A stretch of 64,000 bases of DNA, taken from assembly GCA_033239005.1 (NCBI GenBank), contig BSQZ01000002.1, positions 3,439,001-3,503,000 on the forward strand, read 5' to 3'. The translations under genes were made by a program, and so were the position numbers. The DNA comes from Lamellibrachia satsuma. Taxonomy: Eukaryota; Annelida; Polychaeta; Sabellida; Siboglinidae. The stretch's first letter is position 1. Each line of letters starts with the position of its first letter. The notes under the pieces were generated by a model. That model had not been told where the DNA came from, ran no database searches, and worked only from the letters and a program-made list of their open reading frames with translations. Below are positions 11,165-23,131 of this stretch, one piece after another.

Positions 11165-11690
11165 TAAAACACAACACACACACTTAACACTCACACCCTT
11201 AACACACAACACTCACACCCTTAATGCACAATACTCACACCCTTAGCCCACACTTAATACATGCAACATTCACACCCTTAACACATTTAATACATACAAC
11301 ACTCGGACCCTTAACACACACACCCTTAACAAATACTTAATACACACAACACTCACACCCTTAACACACACACCCTTAACATACATTTAATACACAAACA
11401 TTCACACCCTTAAAACACACACTCTTAGTAAACACAACACTCACACCCTTAACACACACAACACTCACACAACGTTAATACACATTTAATACACAAACAT
11501 TAACATCTTTAACACACACCCTTAAAACACACTTAATAATACACACAACACTTATACCCTTAACATATACACCCTTAACACATACTTAACACACAAACAC
11601 ACACACCCTTAATACACAAAAACACACACCGTTAATACAAACACAAAACACAAACACCCTTAAACACACAAGCACATACAACCCAGTACT
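11165..11690. repeat. CA-rich degenerate repeat (acacccttaacacac)
   Basis: Irregular repeats of words such as ACACTCACACCCTTAACACA and CTTAATACACACAACAC. There is no fixed period. It behaves as cryptic simple sequence next to the pure (CA)n tract. Confidence 0.85.
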
Positions 11691-11699
11691 TTCACCCTT

Positions 11700-11775
11700 C
11701 CACCCACCAGGGCTGGGCTCAATTATAACTGTCAATCACACAGCATCATAAAAAATCAATTAAAATTACATAACT
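11700..11775 (+). mobile_element. SINE tail fragment
   Basis: CCAGGGCTGGGCTCAATTAT and the following 'aactgtcaatcacacagcatcat' match the body at 16211-16280 just downstream of a tRNA-like SINE head ('gccaggattgggttcaattacaatagtcaattac..'). It is 5' truncated. Confidence 0.5.
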
Positions 11776-11846
11776 TAAAATAATTGCCCACCCACACCAC
11801 ACAACCCTGCCCCACACAATCCTCTCCCCACCCTCACACACACACC

Positions 11847-11859
11847 ACACCACACCACA

Positions 11860-11953
<94 letters not shown>
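11847..11953. repeat. (CA)n microsatellite, about 100 bp
   Basis: An uninterrupted CA run follows CACCACACCACACCACAC. Both strands give artificial Thr-His or Cys-Val frames. Confidence 0.98.
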
Positions 11954-11956
<3 letters not shown>

Positions 11957-12945
11957 GCACCTATTCCACAATCTACAAATATCATATACAGTACAGTATT
12001 GTTTCATTTTTACACATCTGCACTTGATGAACATTTTCATTTCAGACTCATTTCAAAAAAATCGAACCTATTCACTCAACATACAAATCACAATAAATGT
12101 TTCTTCCATGTACAAGTTGAGGAGGATTCTTACAAATACAGCTTCTTCCCAAGAACAATTCCACAATGGAATGACCTGCTGCAGTTGCAACTATTCACAT
12201 GACTAAGTGCAGTGCTGAAGCTTCAATACAACACGTCCATGACCTCAGTGAATGGCCCATTTCAGCATTAATACATAGAGTTGTTCTATCATGAAATACT
12301 CCTAAAGCACACAAATGTTCACAGTAAGTGGGAGAATTGCATCTTACAAGTCATTGTCAAAAAATTAAAATCCAAGTCCCATCACATCATCAAGTCCCAT
12401 CACATCATCAAGTCCCACTATACCAGCCGTGAAACACGCCGACACCAAAGTTGACCAATCAGCCACACAAGCCGTTGCTTGGCGTCCCATACAAGAGATG
12501 TCTGAACACTTGGCCTGGACGTTTTACACACAGCGAGTCAATATGTTTGACATGGCACAAGCTTAGCATATCATATCACTGTTTGTACAGCAAATAACAC
12601 AGGTTATTTCCTGAGTGGCAACTGACAACCTGAATACAACCACTGACAGAGACCAAATCATTTTGATAATTTGTCTACTATTTGCACCAAACTGATTAAA
12701 ATATTAACAATTGTTAAAAAAGTTGTTTAGAGAGACCATTAAATCTCACAGAGGGTGGAACTTATTTGAAAACTCAACCCAAGCCTAAAAATATATTTTG
12801 GCCACCAACATGTTAAAAAAACAATGAGAAAACGAGGCAAATACAAAAGTGTATGTCCAAGAATAAAGCAAAACAACTTGCTGACCAGCGACCACGGTCA
12901 GTCGTGTATGTGAACTGTGTCCAGATGGGTAGTCCGATTGTCTGG

Positions 12946-13874
12946 TCAGACACCAGAGATGATCACACTGAACATGTAATGACTTGACAGTTTCTCCTTC
13001 AGTGGCGTCTGCCAGTCAGTCCACTCGTCTGTCACAGGATCATAGTGCTCAATTGCTGCCGAGTCCACCTTGCCACCACCACCACTCCCTGACACCAGTA
13101 TGCCGCCCTGCCACACGACAGCTGGGGCATTGCCGTGTTCCTGGTGCGGCTGACTCAGCCCTGTCCAGCTGTCCGAGGCCGGGTCATACCAGTGACATGA
13201 CTGGCAACCACCTCCCACCAGGTAGATAAACCTGTTTATGGAGACAGCCGCACCAAGGTCACATGCCTTAGGCATGGCCGCCAGGGTGAGCCACTTGCCT
13301 GACACAGTGTCGTAGGCCTGTGTGCAAGACAATGTCATATCGTCTGCATCACGGCCACCGAACACAAACACCCTGTGGCCATAACTGATGACCGAAGGGG
13401 AGTTCAATGGCTGTGGCATGTCAGGTAGAGATGACTACTGACGCTGCTTCAGGTCAAACCGCTCCACAGATCCAGTCACCCTGTTGCTGACATTGCTCCC
13501 ACCCACTACATACACATAGTCTCCATGGAGGACACTGCGGTGAAAGTAGCGTGGAATAGTCAGTGACGGCATCTGGGTCCATGTCGTGTTGACCAGGTCC
13601 AGCAGCCAGCAGTCACCCTGCGCCACATCACCCTTCTCCCCACCTGTCAGCAGCAGCTGGTCATTGGCCAGCTGACACACATCATACAACCTGTCGACTG
13701 ACTGTGGTAGCTGTGTCAACAGCTGCCAACACTTGGACTCCTCAGCCCAATAGTGGCACAGTTTGTGGTCCTCATCCCCATCTCCACCCTTCTTGTTCGT
13801 TATTCCCCCTACCACCAGGAGGCGCTGCTTGGGGCGGGAGTTCAGGTGAGTCAGGTGGACCTTGCTAGAGGAAG
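12946..13874 (-). CDS. Kelch-repeat domain, terminal exon, with one in-frame TAG
   Basis: On the minus strand the acceptor TTCTGCTGCAG leads into a frame reading SSSKVHLTHLNSRPKQRLLV and on for about 305 codons to TAA at the low-coordinate end. Six Kelch blades can be counted from their Gly-Gly strands: LLVVGG, LLLTGG, VYVVGG, VFVFGG, IYLVGG and ILVSGS, each with the spaced Tyr and Trp typical of the repeat (for example 'YDPASDSW' and 'YDPVTDEW'). This is a complete six-bladed beta-propeller, a protein-binding platform. At 13435-13437 a TAG replaces the Trp that ends blade 3 (..DLKQRQ*SSLPDMPQ). The rest of the frame is undamaged, so this is a recent nonsense change, a null allele or a base error. 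The exon takes up phase 1 from the exon at 14631. No BTB or BACK domain is present upstream, unlike KLHL proteins. Confidence 0.85.
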
Positions 13875-14318
13875 CTGCAGCAGAAGATGTGAATTATGAT
13901 TAAAATAAATACACATTAAGCATCAGTTGAGGACTGTACAACATTAGATGAGAGAGAATAGACAGGAACTCGCAGAGGATGCACTACATCAATGCATAAA
14001 AACTGGAAATAAACATTAAATCATTTGTTCTCTCCTGCCTGGAATACCTCATCATGTGGTGATCACACAAATTCATTCAAAATTATTCTTTAATTTTCAT
14101 GCGGCATTTCTCAAGGAATAACAACCATAGTTCCAATGTTGGCCCAGCAAGTTATCTATCCTCGGAAATAATGAATATTAACTCTTGGTAACTTTGATCA
14201 CAATAGTTCAAAGTGCTTTACATGAATATGAGGTGCTTTGCTATAAATATAATTACCTTTCATTAGGGTTGTTTATTTATCAAAAGTGGAAACTGTGTGG
14301 CTGCTTAGAAAAACATAC

Positions 14319-14379
14319 CTTTTGTTTCTTTAAACTTTTTTGAAGGCTTGCCATTTTCAAACTCAAACTTTTTTATATG
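14319..14379 (-). pseudogene. Decayed duplicate of the coiled-coil exon at 16927
   Basis: The minus-strand sequence reads HIKKFEFENGKPSKKFKETK against HIKLLALKNASLQKELKETQ in the exon at 16927. The donor and about 45 bases of following intron are also shared (GTATGTTTTTCTAAGCAGCC). The bases AA expected after the acceptor are lost, so from the visible AG the frame would hit TGA. The heptad Leu residues are mutated. It is a tandem exon copy that is no longer usable, lying between the functional exons at 16927 and 14631. Confidence 0.65.
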
Positions 14380-14630
14380 CTACAATTTAGTATCTTATTA
14401 ACATAAAAGCTAATTTTGCAGAACCTTTGATAACAATTCTCAAAAAAAAAAATTATTTTGTATGTCCAAAAACATCCCAATATCGCATGTCATGTCACTC
14501 ATAAATTCACACCTGTTCTTGAAAACCCATATTTCATGCATAATTATATTAAAATTTGCTCTATAGTATAACACAAGAAAGTGTAAATTTTGTGTCTTAA
14601 TACCAATTAATCACAGCAATAAAACTGTAC

Positions 14631-14669
14631 CTTCTTTTTTCACCGTCTGCTTCAGTCGAGAGACTTCCT
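14631..14669 (-). CDS. Short coiled-coil exon of the Death/Kelch gene
   Basis: It lies between the acceptor TGTATTTCAG and the donor GTACAG (minus strand). The 39 bases give (E)EVSRLKQTVKKE. It begins with two bases and ends with one, so both flanking introns are phase 1. It joins the Kelch exon through a shared Ala codon and the coiled-coil exon at 16927 through a Glu codon. It extends a heptad pattern of about 32 residues that links the Death-like domain to the propeller. Confidence 0.65.
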
Positions 14670-14699
14670 CTGAAATACACACAATGTCTATATTAGGAT

Positions 14700-16140
14700 T
14701 CATATTTCAACAACTTTGAACACTCACACTCTATTTTCCCAATTTAATATTCTTGATATTTGACACCAATGCTCATTGTTTGGGCAAAAGTAGAACATCT
14801 TTTTAATGTTTCAAAATAGAATAATTTATAATAAATAATATCCTAGTCCAGTGTATGGCATGAGTCGTGCATGGTTTTAATAACCCTTTATGTTTGATTC
14901 AAACTGGCAAAGACGTGGCATCAGTAATTGTACAATTAATCAGTTGTTTTCCTTCATCAGTGCATTGATGCTTTAGCAATGACCTCATTTTGGACCAAAC
15001 CACACATTAATTTTGTATTCCCTCCCTAGGGAGCATGGGTTACTTGTGTTCTCGGGAAGAATCAAGTTTTTCTGTGGGGCAGGACGTTTTCAACATGATC
15101 TTGTCATGAAATAGTATCTTCAAAATCATCTTGATATTTATTGTTATTTCACTCCTGTTAAGGTCACATGTGGCTAAATTTGTTTAAGGTGGCCGACTAT
15201 CTTGAAATCAACATAACTGCACATCATAGTTGCAACATGAAATCAACACAAAAATTATACTGTCGATTGAAACTACGTCCTTTATGCCAATAATAAACAC
15301 AAACGATACATGCTTTTTGTAAAAGAACGTTAATTTATAACAGAAAACAGTATAAAGTTATCATACTGCCAAATTTTTTTAGAACTCATGTGATCTTAAG
15401 ATAGCAAACCCTTATTTTTTGTCAGGCATTTCATTGGTTTTTCTGTGTATATCAAGATAAAACAATAAATTAACATTTCAGCTAACCTTTTCTAAAATTA
15501 CATTACACCTTGTGGGTAAAATTTGGCTTTTGAGTTTTGCTAATCTTGCTGCTGTTACTATGTCAGATATTTCAAAATTTGGGCTGGGAACCCCCAACTT
15601 TTTGTTTACTTTTATAGAGATAAATAATAAACAAACATTTACTGAAGTGGTGTTACTCCTTGTGTGTCAAATATTGAACACTGTCAAAATTTAGCTAAAA
15701 TGAGGTTTTACAGTGACTTAATAAAACACATAAAATAATTAATTTTACCATTTTTCATGCTAGTTTGATATATTGTGCTTTATATACTATGAACATATCA
15801 AATTGCAATATTCCTTAAATTAATATTTGAAAAGTAAATAAATCTCTTGTTATGGTTATCATCAGAGTAGAGTATTTTGTTAATTTTGCAGGTGACGTAG
15901 CTGTTACTATGTCAGATATAAAAAAAATTGCATGGGATGCCCAAGTTTGTTTGTCTTTTGGGGTTTTTAGGGTCTAATGGATTTCAAACAACCTTTAAAA
16001 TTTTAAAGTTTAATTACTTTTATTTCTGGGTAATTGGCTACCTTAATTAAAGTACATGCATCAGAGTCTGTCTACCTTTGTCCTATCTTATCCTGTAGGA
16101 CAAAGGTACCAAGAATCATGCTTGTCCAATCCTATCCTAT
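14700..16140. other. Intron sequence of the Death/Kelch gene, AT-rich
   Basis: There are no exons I can support. Two diverged copies of a word block ('gctgttactatgtcagatat..', 15553 and 15899) suggest an old internal duplication. Short Phe/Ile-rich frames are chance. Confidence 0.4.
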
Positions 16141-16148
16141 CCTTTGTG

Positions 16149-16340
16149 GGGCACGGTGTTCAAGGTGGTAGGGCATTGGTCCTTCAGTCGAGGAGACCAG
16201 GTTCAAAACCACCTACCAAGGTACTGCCAGGATTGGGTTCAATTACAATAGTCAATTACAAGTACATAGCACCATAAACATTCAATTACAATAGTCAATT
16301 ACAAGTACATGGCACCATATACATTCAATTACAATTGCAA
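16149..16340 (+). mobile_element. tRNA-derived SINE
   Basis: A polymerase III A-box-like TGGTAGGGCATTGG (16166-16179) and a B box GGTTCAAAACC (16200-16210) are spaced as in a tRNA. They lie in a head starting GGGGCACGGTGTTCAAGG. The body that follows repeats 'attcaattacaatagtcaattac'. The body recurs at 11700-11775. The cloverleaf is degenerate, so this is a SINE rather than a tRNA gene. It sits in the intron between the exons at 16927 and 14631. Confidence 0.65.
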
Positions 16341-16926
16341 CACTTCAAAAGAATACATTACAATCAGTTTAAAAAAATCAATTACAGTGCTTAAAGGTCA
16401 ATTGCAATGCTTCAAAGTGTCAACTGCAATAGTTATTCGTTCGTTATTCTTCTCTGACAATTTCTGAGAATAGTCATGTTCAACGTGATGTGATTATTGT
16501 TGTTATTGTGAATAATAAAGTCCAATATCTGGCAGACTCCACGTGCTATTCATCATCATACTTTGGTCAGATTTAAGAATAATATTTATAAACAACTGAC
16601 ACATCAGAATTCCTTCTTCATCAGTATCAATAAACCTATGTAAATGTTTCCTTTCCCATTAACTTGTAGAACCATGATCATCAATATTAATATCAGATTT
16701 CGGAATGGTTCGGATAATATACATATTTTAGCTCTTCAATACATTATCCACTATCTCATCCATATTATACAATTTGATAGATAATTCAACAAACAAAAAT
16801 ATGGACAAAATCATTCTAGTCACCTTGCATGAGCAGATGTGTGCGCTTTGTTATAAATATGACTTTAACTTTTATTAATTTTGTCTATCAAAAGTGTAAA
16901 CTGTGTGGCTGCTTAGAAAAACATAC

Positions 16927-16989
16927 CTTGTGTTTCTTTCAATTCTTTTTGCAAACTTGCATTTTTCAAGGCAAGAAGTTTGATGTGTT
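16927..16989 (-). CDS. Coiled-coil exon of the Death/Kelch gene
   Basis: On the minus strand, acceptor TTGTTTCAG and donor GTATGT flank 63 bases that read (E)HIKLLALKNASLQKELKETQ. Leu/Ile positions fall on heptads. It begins with two bases and ends with one (phase 1 introns on both sides), joining the Death-like exon at 20193 upstream and the exon at 14631 downstream without a stop. A decayed copy with the same donor and intron start is at 14319. Confidence 0.7.
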
Positions 16990-17008
16990 CTGAAACAAAT
17001 GTAGTTTA

Positions 17009-17128
17009 CACATTAGCATTTTCCACATAATCATGTCATCAAATTGAATCATCAAAATAAAAAATTTGCACATTAGCATTTTCCACATAATCATGTCATC
17101 AAATGGAATCATCAATATAAAAAATTTA
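17009..17128. repeat. 60-bp direct duplication in intron
   Basis: CACATTAGCATTTTCCACAT and the next 40 bases occur twice in tandem (17009 and 17069) with two differences, immediately upstream (gene sense) of the exon at 16927. Confidence 0.9.
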
Positions 17129-17924
17129 TATCTATTGTTATCTGACTTATATTCCTAGGCCATGCATGACTAAATTATGCTCCACTGAAGTACATGCACC
17201 AAACTATCAATACCTTTGTCCTATCCACTGAAGTATGTGTTAACAATACTCTTCAATGGCCACAAGCACTGTCATCCCTTGCCACATGAAGGTCACACCT
17301 TGCCCACTGCCATGGTGACTTACAAGTCATGTCAGGCTCATGTGAATGAACTACTAATCTATTCCACCTGATATGGTCCCATTTCACCCACTTAAAATAG
17401 CAGATTAGCCACTTCATGGTAACTAGCATGATAAACCTTCACATTCATGCATATGTCCTGGTGCATTTAATGCAGTCAATTTCCTATCTCAAACACCCAA
17501 GCATGGCATTGGAATTTAGAAAATAAGTGAACATTTTGCACAGCCAAGATGAGCAAGCACGTGACAGATACATAGCCATATTACATATCGTGGTAACTGC
17601 TTCATAATTATAATTAAGATCTTGATAATAAGTAAGCATATTACTAAGTTTACAAAATGAGTCAAACTTGTACATGTTTTAGACAAAAACACAACTCTAA
17701 ATACGTACTTATAATCAATTGTTTTATGTTATGCCTTTTTGCTATTGGTAGATGAAGTACATTTGAGATATGTAACATGATACTGTGCAGTTTGTAAGAC
17801 AATCCCTGTTTTTTAGCTTTTTTAACTGATTTCACCTAAGTGAATATTATTGTTCTGCCTGGCAACATGACTGTGTTTTTATTTATTTCTTGTGACAGAT
17901 GAGAAGAGATAATGTGGGCATTGC

Positions 17925-20045
17925 TTTTTTAGTCATACAACTGAACACAACTGAATTACCAATAAATCTTCTAATTTAAGTATTCCATACATTTTTACAT
18001 ATGTATGTGCAATGAATTTGCTTTTGTGTATCATATGAACTGCTTTATTTTGGAGTTTAAATAGTCTAGCATGATTGGCTGCATTTCCTTGGATATTATT
18101 GTACCATGCATGTAGGCCATATGGCAGGTGAGGTTGAATTAAGGCATTATACATTTGTTTTAATGTGCTAGATTGTACAATGGTTTTATTTTATTTTAAA
18201 TTCTAGTATTTGTGAATTTTTTTCATTTATATTATTTCTCCAGTTTAGGTTTTTATCTATCCAGATAGCTAGAAAATTCAAGTACTCAACATTTTTAACT
18301 TTATTACTATGTAGCTCAATGTCAACTTATTGGCTTTGGGTGTTTTGAAATGACATGGATCTGGCTTTACCTAAATAAAGCAAAATGTTTTTGGTTTTCA
18401 TCCATGGAGATGTCTTTAACAGTTCAATATTTACATCACTTGTGAGACTAATGAGGTCTTTGTTTTTGAAGAGTAGACTTGTATCATCTGCAAATAGGAT
18501 GCAATTTGCCTTATTTGATGATAATGGCATGTCATTTATATAAATAAAAAATAATAATGGAATTATAATAATAATTTATAATAATGTATCCCTGTGGGAT
18601 TCATATTATATTTTGAAATTCAGATAATTTATCTCTATTAATAACAAACTGTTTTCAGTGTCCAAGATAGCTTTTAAATTGTTTGTGTGAGATCCCTCTA
18701 ATTGCATACCATAAGTTTTCAAGTAGGATATTGTGATCTAAAGTGTCGAAAGCTTTACTTAGATTAATGAATACAGCAAGTGTATGCTTTTTGTTATTTA
18801 ATGCATTTACAATGCTGTCAATCAGTTCCAGAGTTGCATGTTAAGTTGAACATTGTTTATGAAAACCATATTGGGATGCAAATAGTATTTTGTAAGAAAG
18901 CTATAGTGATGATTACAAATCACAGTGAACATAGTAAAGAGATAGGCATGTGGTTTGTGAACAAACTGGCATCACCTGATTTGAAAAGTGGTATGACTTT
19001 GGCAATGTTTAGGTTATTGGGGAATATACTAGATCATATCATGAAATTTTAAATTTCAGCCATGGGCAAAGCACTACTTTTCACACACTGTTTAAACAAT
19101 TTTGTTGTTATGTTATCATAACCAGCATTACTTTTTTATTTCACTTTTTAGTGATGTCAATTAACTCCATGCAAGTAGTTTCTTCCGTGACAATACTATT
19201 CAGCAATTGATTATGCAAGTAATCTTTATAACTATTTGAAGAGTTTATTTGTAGTGTGTCATGTCCATGTTCATGCTGACAAAGATCACTTTAAGTCAAA
19301 TAGCATAATTTCAATACAATATGTCATGTCCTGAAATGTAGGGCCAATATTTGCAGTGCTTGTTAAATGAGTTGCCTATTTCTGTTGGATCATCAATTCT
19401 TGGTTGTCGATTTGAAATGATGAGGGTAACTCTTGCTTGGCCTGGAAATGAAGTATGTTGTTAATGCTAGACCATGGTTTTTATGCCATTTTAAAATTCA
19501 TCTTTCATTCAATATTGGGCCTTTGCATCACATATTACTCTATTTAGTGTTTCTGTATTGTTTATATTGGTTGTCAATATTTTGACAATTTTGAGACCTT
19601 TTTGAGGGAATGTGATTTTTCACGTAGATGATCATGAGTATGTATTAACTTTAATATACTTGTGTTATCCTAATATAGCTCATGTTATCCAAGGATGTTT
19701 TTTATGTTTATATTTATTCAGCTTTACTGTGTGTTCAGGAATGTGTTCATCAAGTCAGCTGTTAAATTTGTCAATAAACATAGTGTACGCCACGTTTGGG
19801 CACTCATTTTAAGGCTTTTACTAAGTTATCCCAATTTGTTGTGAAAAGAGCATGTTTAAAATTGTCTACACTTGAAAGTTTTAAGTGAGTTTTCATAAAA
19901 GAAAATGAAGTTAGGGTAGTGGTCGGGAATGTCAGTCATAATAGATCCAGCAATGAAAGTAGTTTGAGGGTTATACTTTAGGAAAATGTGATCAATAAGT
20001 GTGGCTGAGTTTATAGTTACTCTTGTAGGCTTTGTAATTAAGTCG
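17925..20045 (-). mobile_element. Decayed non-LTR retrotransposon (LINE), Jockey/CR1-like
   Basis: In pieces on the minus strand I can follow the end of an endonuclease domain ('SATLIDHIF', then 'DIPDHYP', about 19930-20040), a reverse-transcriptase start ('SNAGYDNI'), the catalytic strand ('ILFADDTSLLFKNKDLISLT' near 18470-18510) and a C-terminal stretch ('MYNALIQPHLPYGLHAWYNN' near 18100-18150). The frame is broken by many stops and shifts. It lies in the intron between the Death-like exon and the coiled-coil exon, in the same sense as the host gene. The plus-strand fragment at 55120 is similar in its RT start. Confidence 0.75.
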
Positions 20046-20192
20046 CGTTAAAACTACATTTTAGCTCAATTTCGACAATATTCAATATTTGACCCACAAG
20101 GAGTAATGTCATGTCAGTAAAACTTGACCAAAATGTTCAGTTATTATTTATCTCTCTAAAAAAGAAAAATAAGTGCAAATGGACACACTCAC

Positions 20193-20450
20193 CTTCCCTC
20201 ACAGTGTCCACCACATCATTCAAGTTGAGTGCCTTTAATGCCATAGTGAGGTGTTTCACCATCAGGAGCTGGTCACAGCTGTCCCTCCATTTGGCCAATA
20301 CTTCAAAGTTGAGCCGCCACAAGTCGCCACGGAACTTACATTCCAGCTGCTCAATATAAGGCCGTGCGACTTGTAGCAGTAGCCCCAGCCTAAAGTACAC
20401 GTTGCCAAGGCAGTCTGTGATACGACGCAGGCTGTCGTCAGTGAACACCA
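20193..20450 (-). CDS. Death-like domain exon
   Basis: The minus strand has acceptor CCCTTGTAG and donor GTGAGT around 258 bases (2+85 codons+1, phase 1 on both sides). The protein begins VFTDDSLRRITDCLGNVYFR and ends ..MALKALNLNDVVDTVRE. Helix spacing, the central WR in 'FEVLAKWRDSCDQ' and the closing 'L..AL..L.L.DVV' pattern match the Death domain (six-helix death fold, homotypic signalling). It could also be a DED or another death-fold member. CARD is less likely. The exon joins the Ser/Thr-rich exon at 20932 and the coiled coil at 16927. Function as a signalling adaptor is inference. Confidence 0.6.
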
Positions 20451-20931
20451 CTACAAGGGACGAATGTCCATACTTTGTAATATCACTGCGTAGTATGTCA
20501 TGTTGTATGTCATGTCCAAGTGTATGCTGACAAAGATCACTTTAAGTCAAATAGTATAATTTTAATACAACAAATTGCACCAATATTTGTGCAAGTAAAC
20601 AGTTTTCAAGATACAGGTCAATGAAAGTTGACCTGAACCAGCCGTTCTCAAAATTAAATAACATTTCTCCTAATTAAACTAGACAAACAATTCAAATATC
20701 ACTGTAATGTTGTTTTTTCTGTATTATGGATAATGGAACAAAATATTTACTAAACGAAAGTCTTTAATCATAAGAGTTTCTCTAAATGTGACTTTTCACC
20801 TGATCGATTCCCTGAAAGCTGAACACTTTGTTTTTCTAAAACGTCACAATGTAAACCTATTTTACTAGTCACATACACTATTGAACTAGACTTTTATCAC
20901 CCCTGATATTAAGCCAACTGCTGTATCTTAC

Positions 20932-20991
20932 CTGCGTCACTGCCTGGGGTTGTGGCTTCACTGGAGCCAGCTACGACGGGTTGACTTAAGG
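20932..20991 (-). CDS. Short Ser/Thr-rich linker exon
   Basis: The acceptor TACTTCTCCAG and donor GTAAGA flank 60 bases coding (A)LSQPVVAGSSEATTPGSDA on the minus strand. It starts with two bases and ends with one, so it is phase-compatible with the Death-like exon at 20193 and with the donor at 22272. The composition suggests a flexible linker. A close copy at 26458 and its flanking intron (about 380 bp) show a local duplication. Confidence 0.6.
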
Positions 20992-21194
20992 CTGGAGAAG
21001 TAACAAGATGGGCAAGATTAGTCATGTTGTAGCTGAATTTCACCACTTCAGAATGACATAAGTACCAACTCTCATGGTTTACCTGTAAGTATTACGGATT
21101 TTCTTAAATTCATCCCAGTTTGCACTGCAAGCTCCTTTCGAGCATACGCAGCAAACCAGTGGACCCAAATAATCATACAGGTTTCTGCTACCAG

Positions 21195-21716
21195 TTTTAC
21201 AGGTGTGCAGAACTCAGGGCTGGCACCAGTCTTACAGGTGTGCACCACTCAGGGTTGACACCAGTCTTACAGGTGTGCACCACTCAGGATTGGCACCAGT
21301 CTTACAGGTGTGCACCACTCAGTGTTGGTACCAGTCTTACAGGTGTGCACCACTCAGGGTTGGCACCAGTCTTACAGGTGTGCACCACTCAGGGTTGACA
21401 CCAGTCTTACAGGTGTGCACCACTCAGGGTTGACACCAGTCTTACAGGTGTGCACCACTCAGAGTTGGCACCAGTCTTACAGGTGTGCACCACTCAGGGT
21501 TGACACCAGTCTTACAGGTGTGCACCACTCAGTGTTGGCACCAGTCTTACATGTGTGCACCATTCAGTGTTGGCACCAGTCTTACAGGTGTGCACCACTC
21601 AATGTTGGCACCAGTCTTACAGGTGTGCACCACTCAGGGTTGGCACCAGCCTTACAGGTGTGCACCACTCAGTGTTGGCACCAGTCTTACATGTGTGCAC
21701 CATTCAGTGTTGGCAC
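21195..21716. repeat. 35-bp intronic minisatellite, about 15 copies
   Basis: The unit is GTCTTACAGGTGTGCACCAC followed by TCAGGGTTGGCACCA. On the minus strand a unit carries no acceptor. On the plus strand each carries CAG/GTGTGC, a donor-like word. All plus frames are open because 35 is not divisible by three. It is not a gene. Confidence 0.95.
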
Positions 21717-22271
21717 CTATGTAATGGTCATAGTGAACAAGTAAACACTGAAACAAAAACATCAGTTATCTCCTACTATTTATCTCATTCATTCTGTGAA
21801 CATGTCCCCTAAAGTATCCTTTAATATTGGTATTTTATTTACTAATCAACACTTATCCATTATTGTTGTGTATACTGTCTTCAACGTGGCAACGGGTTTC
21901 TGCTGCACACCGTGGATGCACGTGGGGCAATACTTGATACGCCACAAAGAACAAAAAGATCACCTCATGTACAACTGTGTCCCCGCAGAAAAGTCAATTG
22001 CTAAGTCACACCACATCTAATTATTAGCATAACCATTTCAACTGGCCTTATGCACCAACTATAGGGTTTGAAGAGGATAAGTATATGTGCAACTATTTCA
22101 AGAAAGTTTTTATGCACTAACATATTTGCAAATATACACAGAATATTGCTTTTAAACATGTTAATATCTTTACAACTTGTATCATGACCTATGTTTACTC
22201 CAGACCTTCGCATTAATTAAACACCAGGGCCCTAATGCAACATCCACACAACAACTGCCAGTTACACTCAC

Positions 22272-22440
22272 CAGTATAGAAGAAAGACTGAGACATGGGA
22301 ACAACGTTCTTCAAGTTCAGACCTGTCATGTTGTATAAGTCTAGTTTCCAACAAGTGTGTTTCTGGCTGCCAGGCAACAATAAAACGCTACACACTCCCC
22401 TGTCACTGCCCCAGACATTGCACCGTATGTGCACTCCCTC
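22272..22440 (-). CDS. Candidate exon upstream of the linker exon; acceptor uncertain
   Basis: A strong minus-strand donor ACTG/GTGAGTG at 22272 ends a frame reading ..KHTCWKLDLYNMTGLNLKN and on to ..VVPMSQSFFYT, finishing in phase 1 as the next exon requires. The frame stays open upstream to about 22548, and AG dinucleotides near 22363 and 22367 could be acceptors, but none gives the phase-1 start expected from the exon at 23132. I do not recognise the domain. The high-coordinate limit given is approximate. Confidence 0.4.
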
Positions 22441-22549
22441 AATAATATTCCTTATTATTGGCATTAGTCTCATAATTGTAACAACAGATAAAAAAAACCG
22501 GCCCACGTCTCTATTTGGAATCCACAAACGCAAGACACTAACTGGCAAT

Positions 22550-23005
22550 GCTGGTAGTTCCCCTCTCTCTCCCTTCTATCTCCCTCCCTCCCTCCCTTCC
22601 TCTCTATCTCCATTGCTCCCTCCTTCCTTCCACCTATCCCTCTACCTGTTTTTCTGTCTCACCACTCTCTTCCTCCCCTCCTCTCTCTCTCCCTCTCCTA
22701 TCTCTCTCCCTTCCTTCCTTCCCCCTCCTTCCATTCACCTATATCACCACTTGTATGTCCCATCTCTCCCTTTCTTCATCCATCCCTCTTTCCCTCACTC
22801 CCTCCCTCCCCTCACTGTCTGTAACCCTATTGCCCTCACTCCCTCCCTTTTACTCTCACCATCCATTTCTCCCTCCCTTCCTCCCTCCCTCCTCATTCAA
22901 CCCTTCCTTTCTCTCTCCCTTCCCTCCTCCCGTGCTTTCTCCCTCCCTCCCCCTCTCTCTCCCTCTCCCCATATCCCTCCCTCATTCCCTCCCTCCCTAC
23001 AAAAC
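22550..23005. repeat. CT-rich polypyrimidine tract (ccctccctccctt)
   Basis: About 450 bases on the plus strand are almost wholly C and T with short interruptions. Its edges are two copies of a 100-base block (22450-22550 and 23025-23130: 'taatattcctt.atattggcat..gagtctca..att..'), so the tract lies between, or grew within, a duplication. Confidence 0.9.
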
Positions 23006-23131
23006 ACTGATCATGTATGTAAATAATATTCCTTGATATTGGCATGAGTCTCACAATTATAAAAACAGATAAAAAAACCCGGCCCACGTCTCCGTTTGGA
23101 AGAACTAGATCCACAAACACAAGACACTCAC

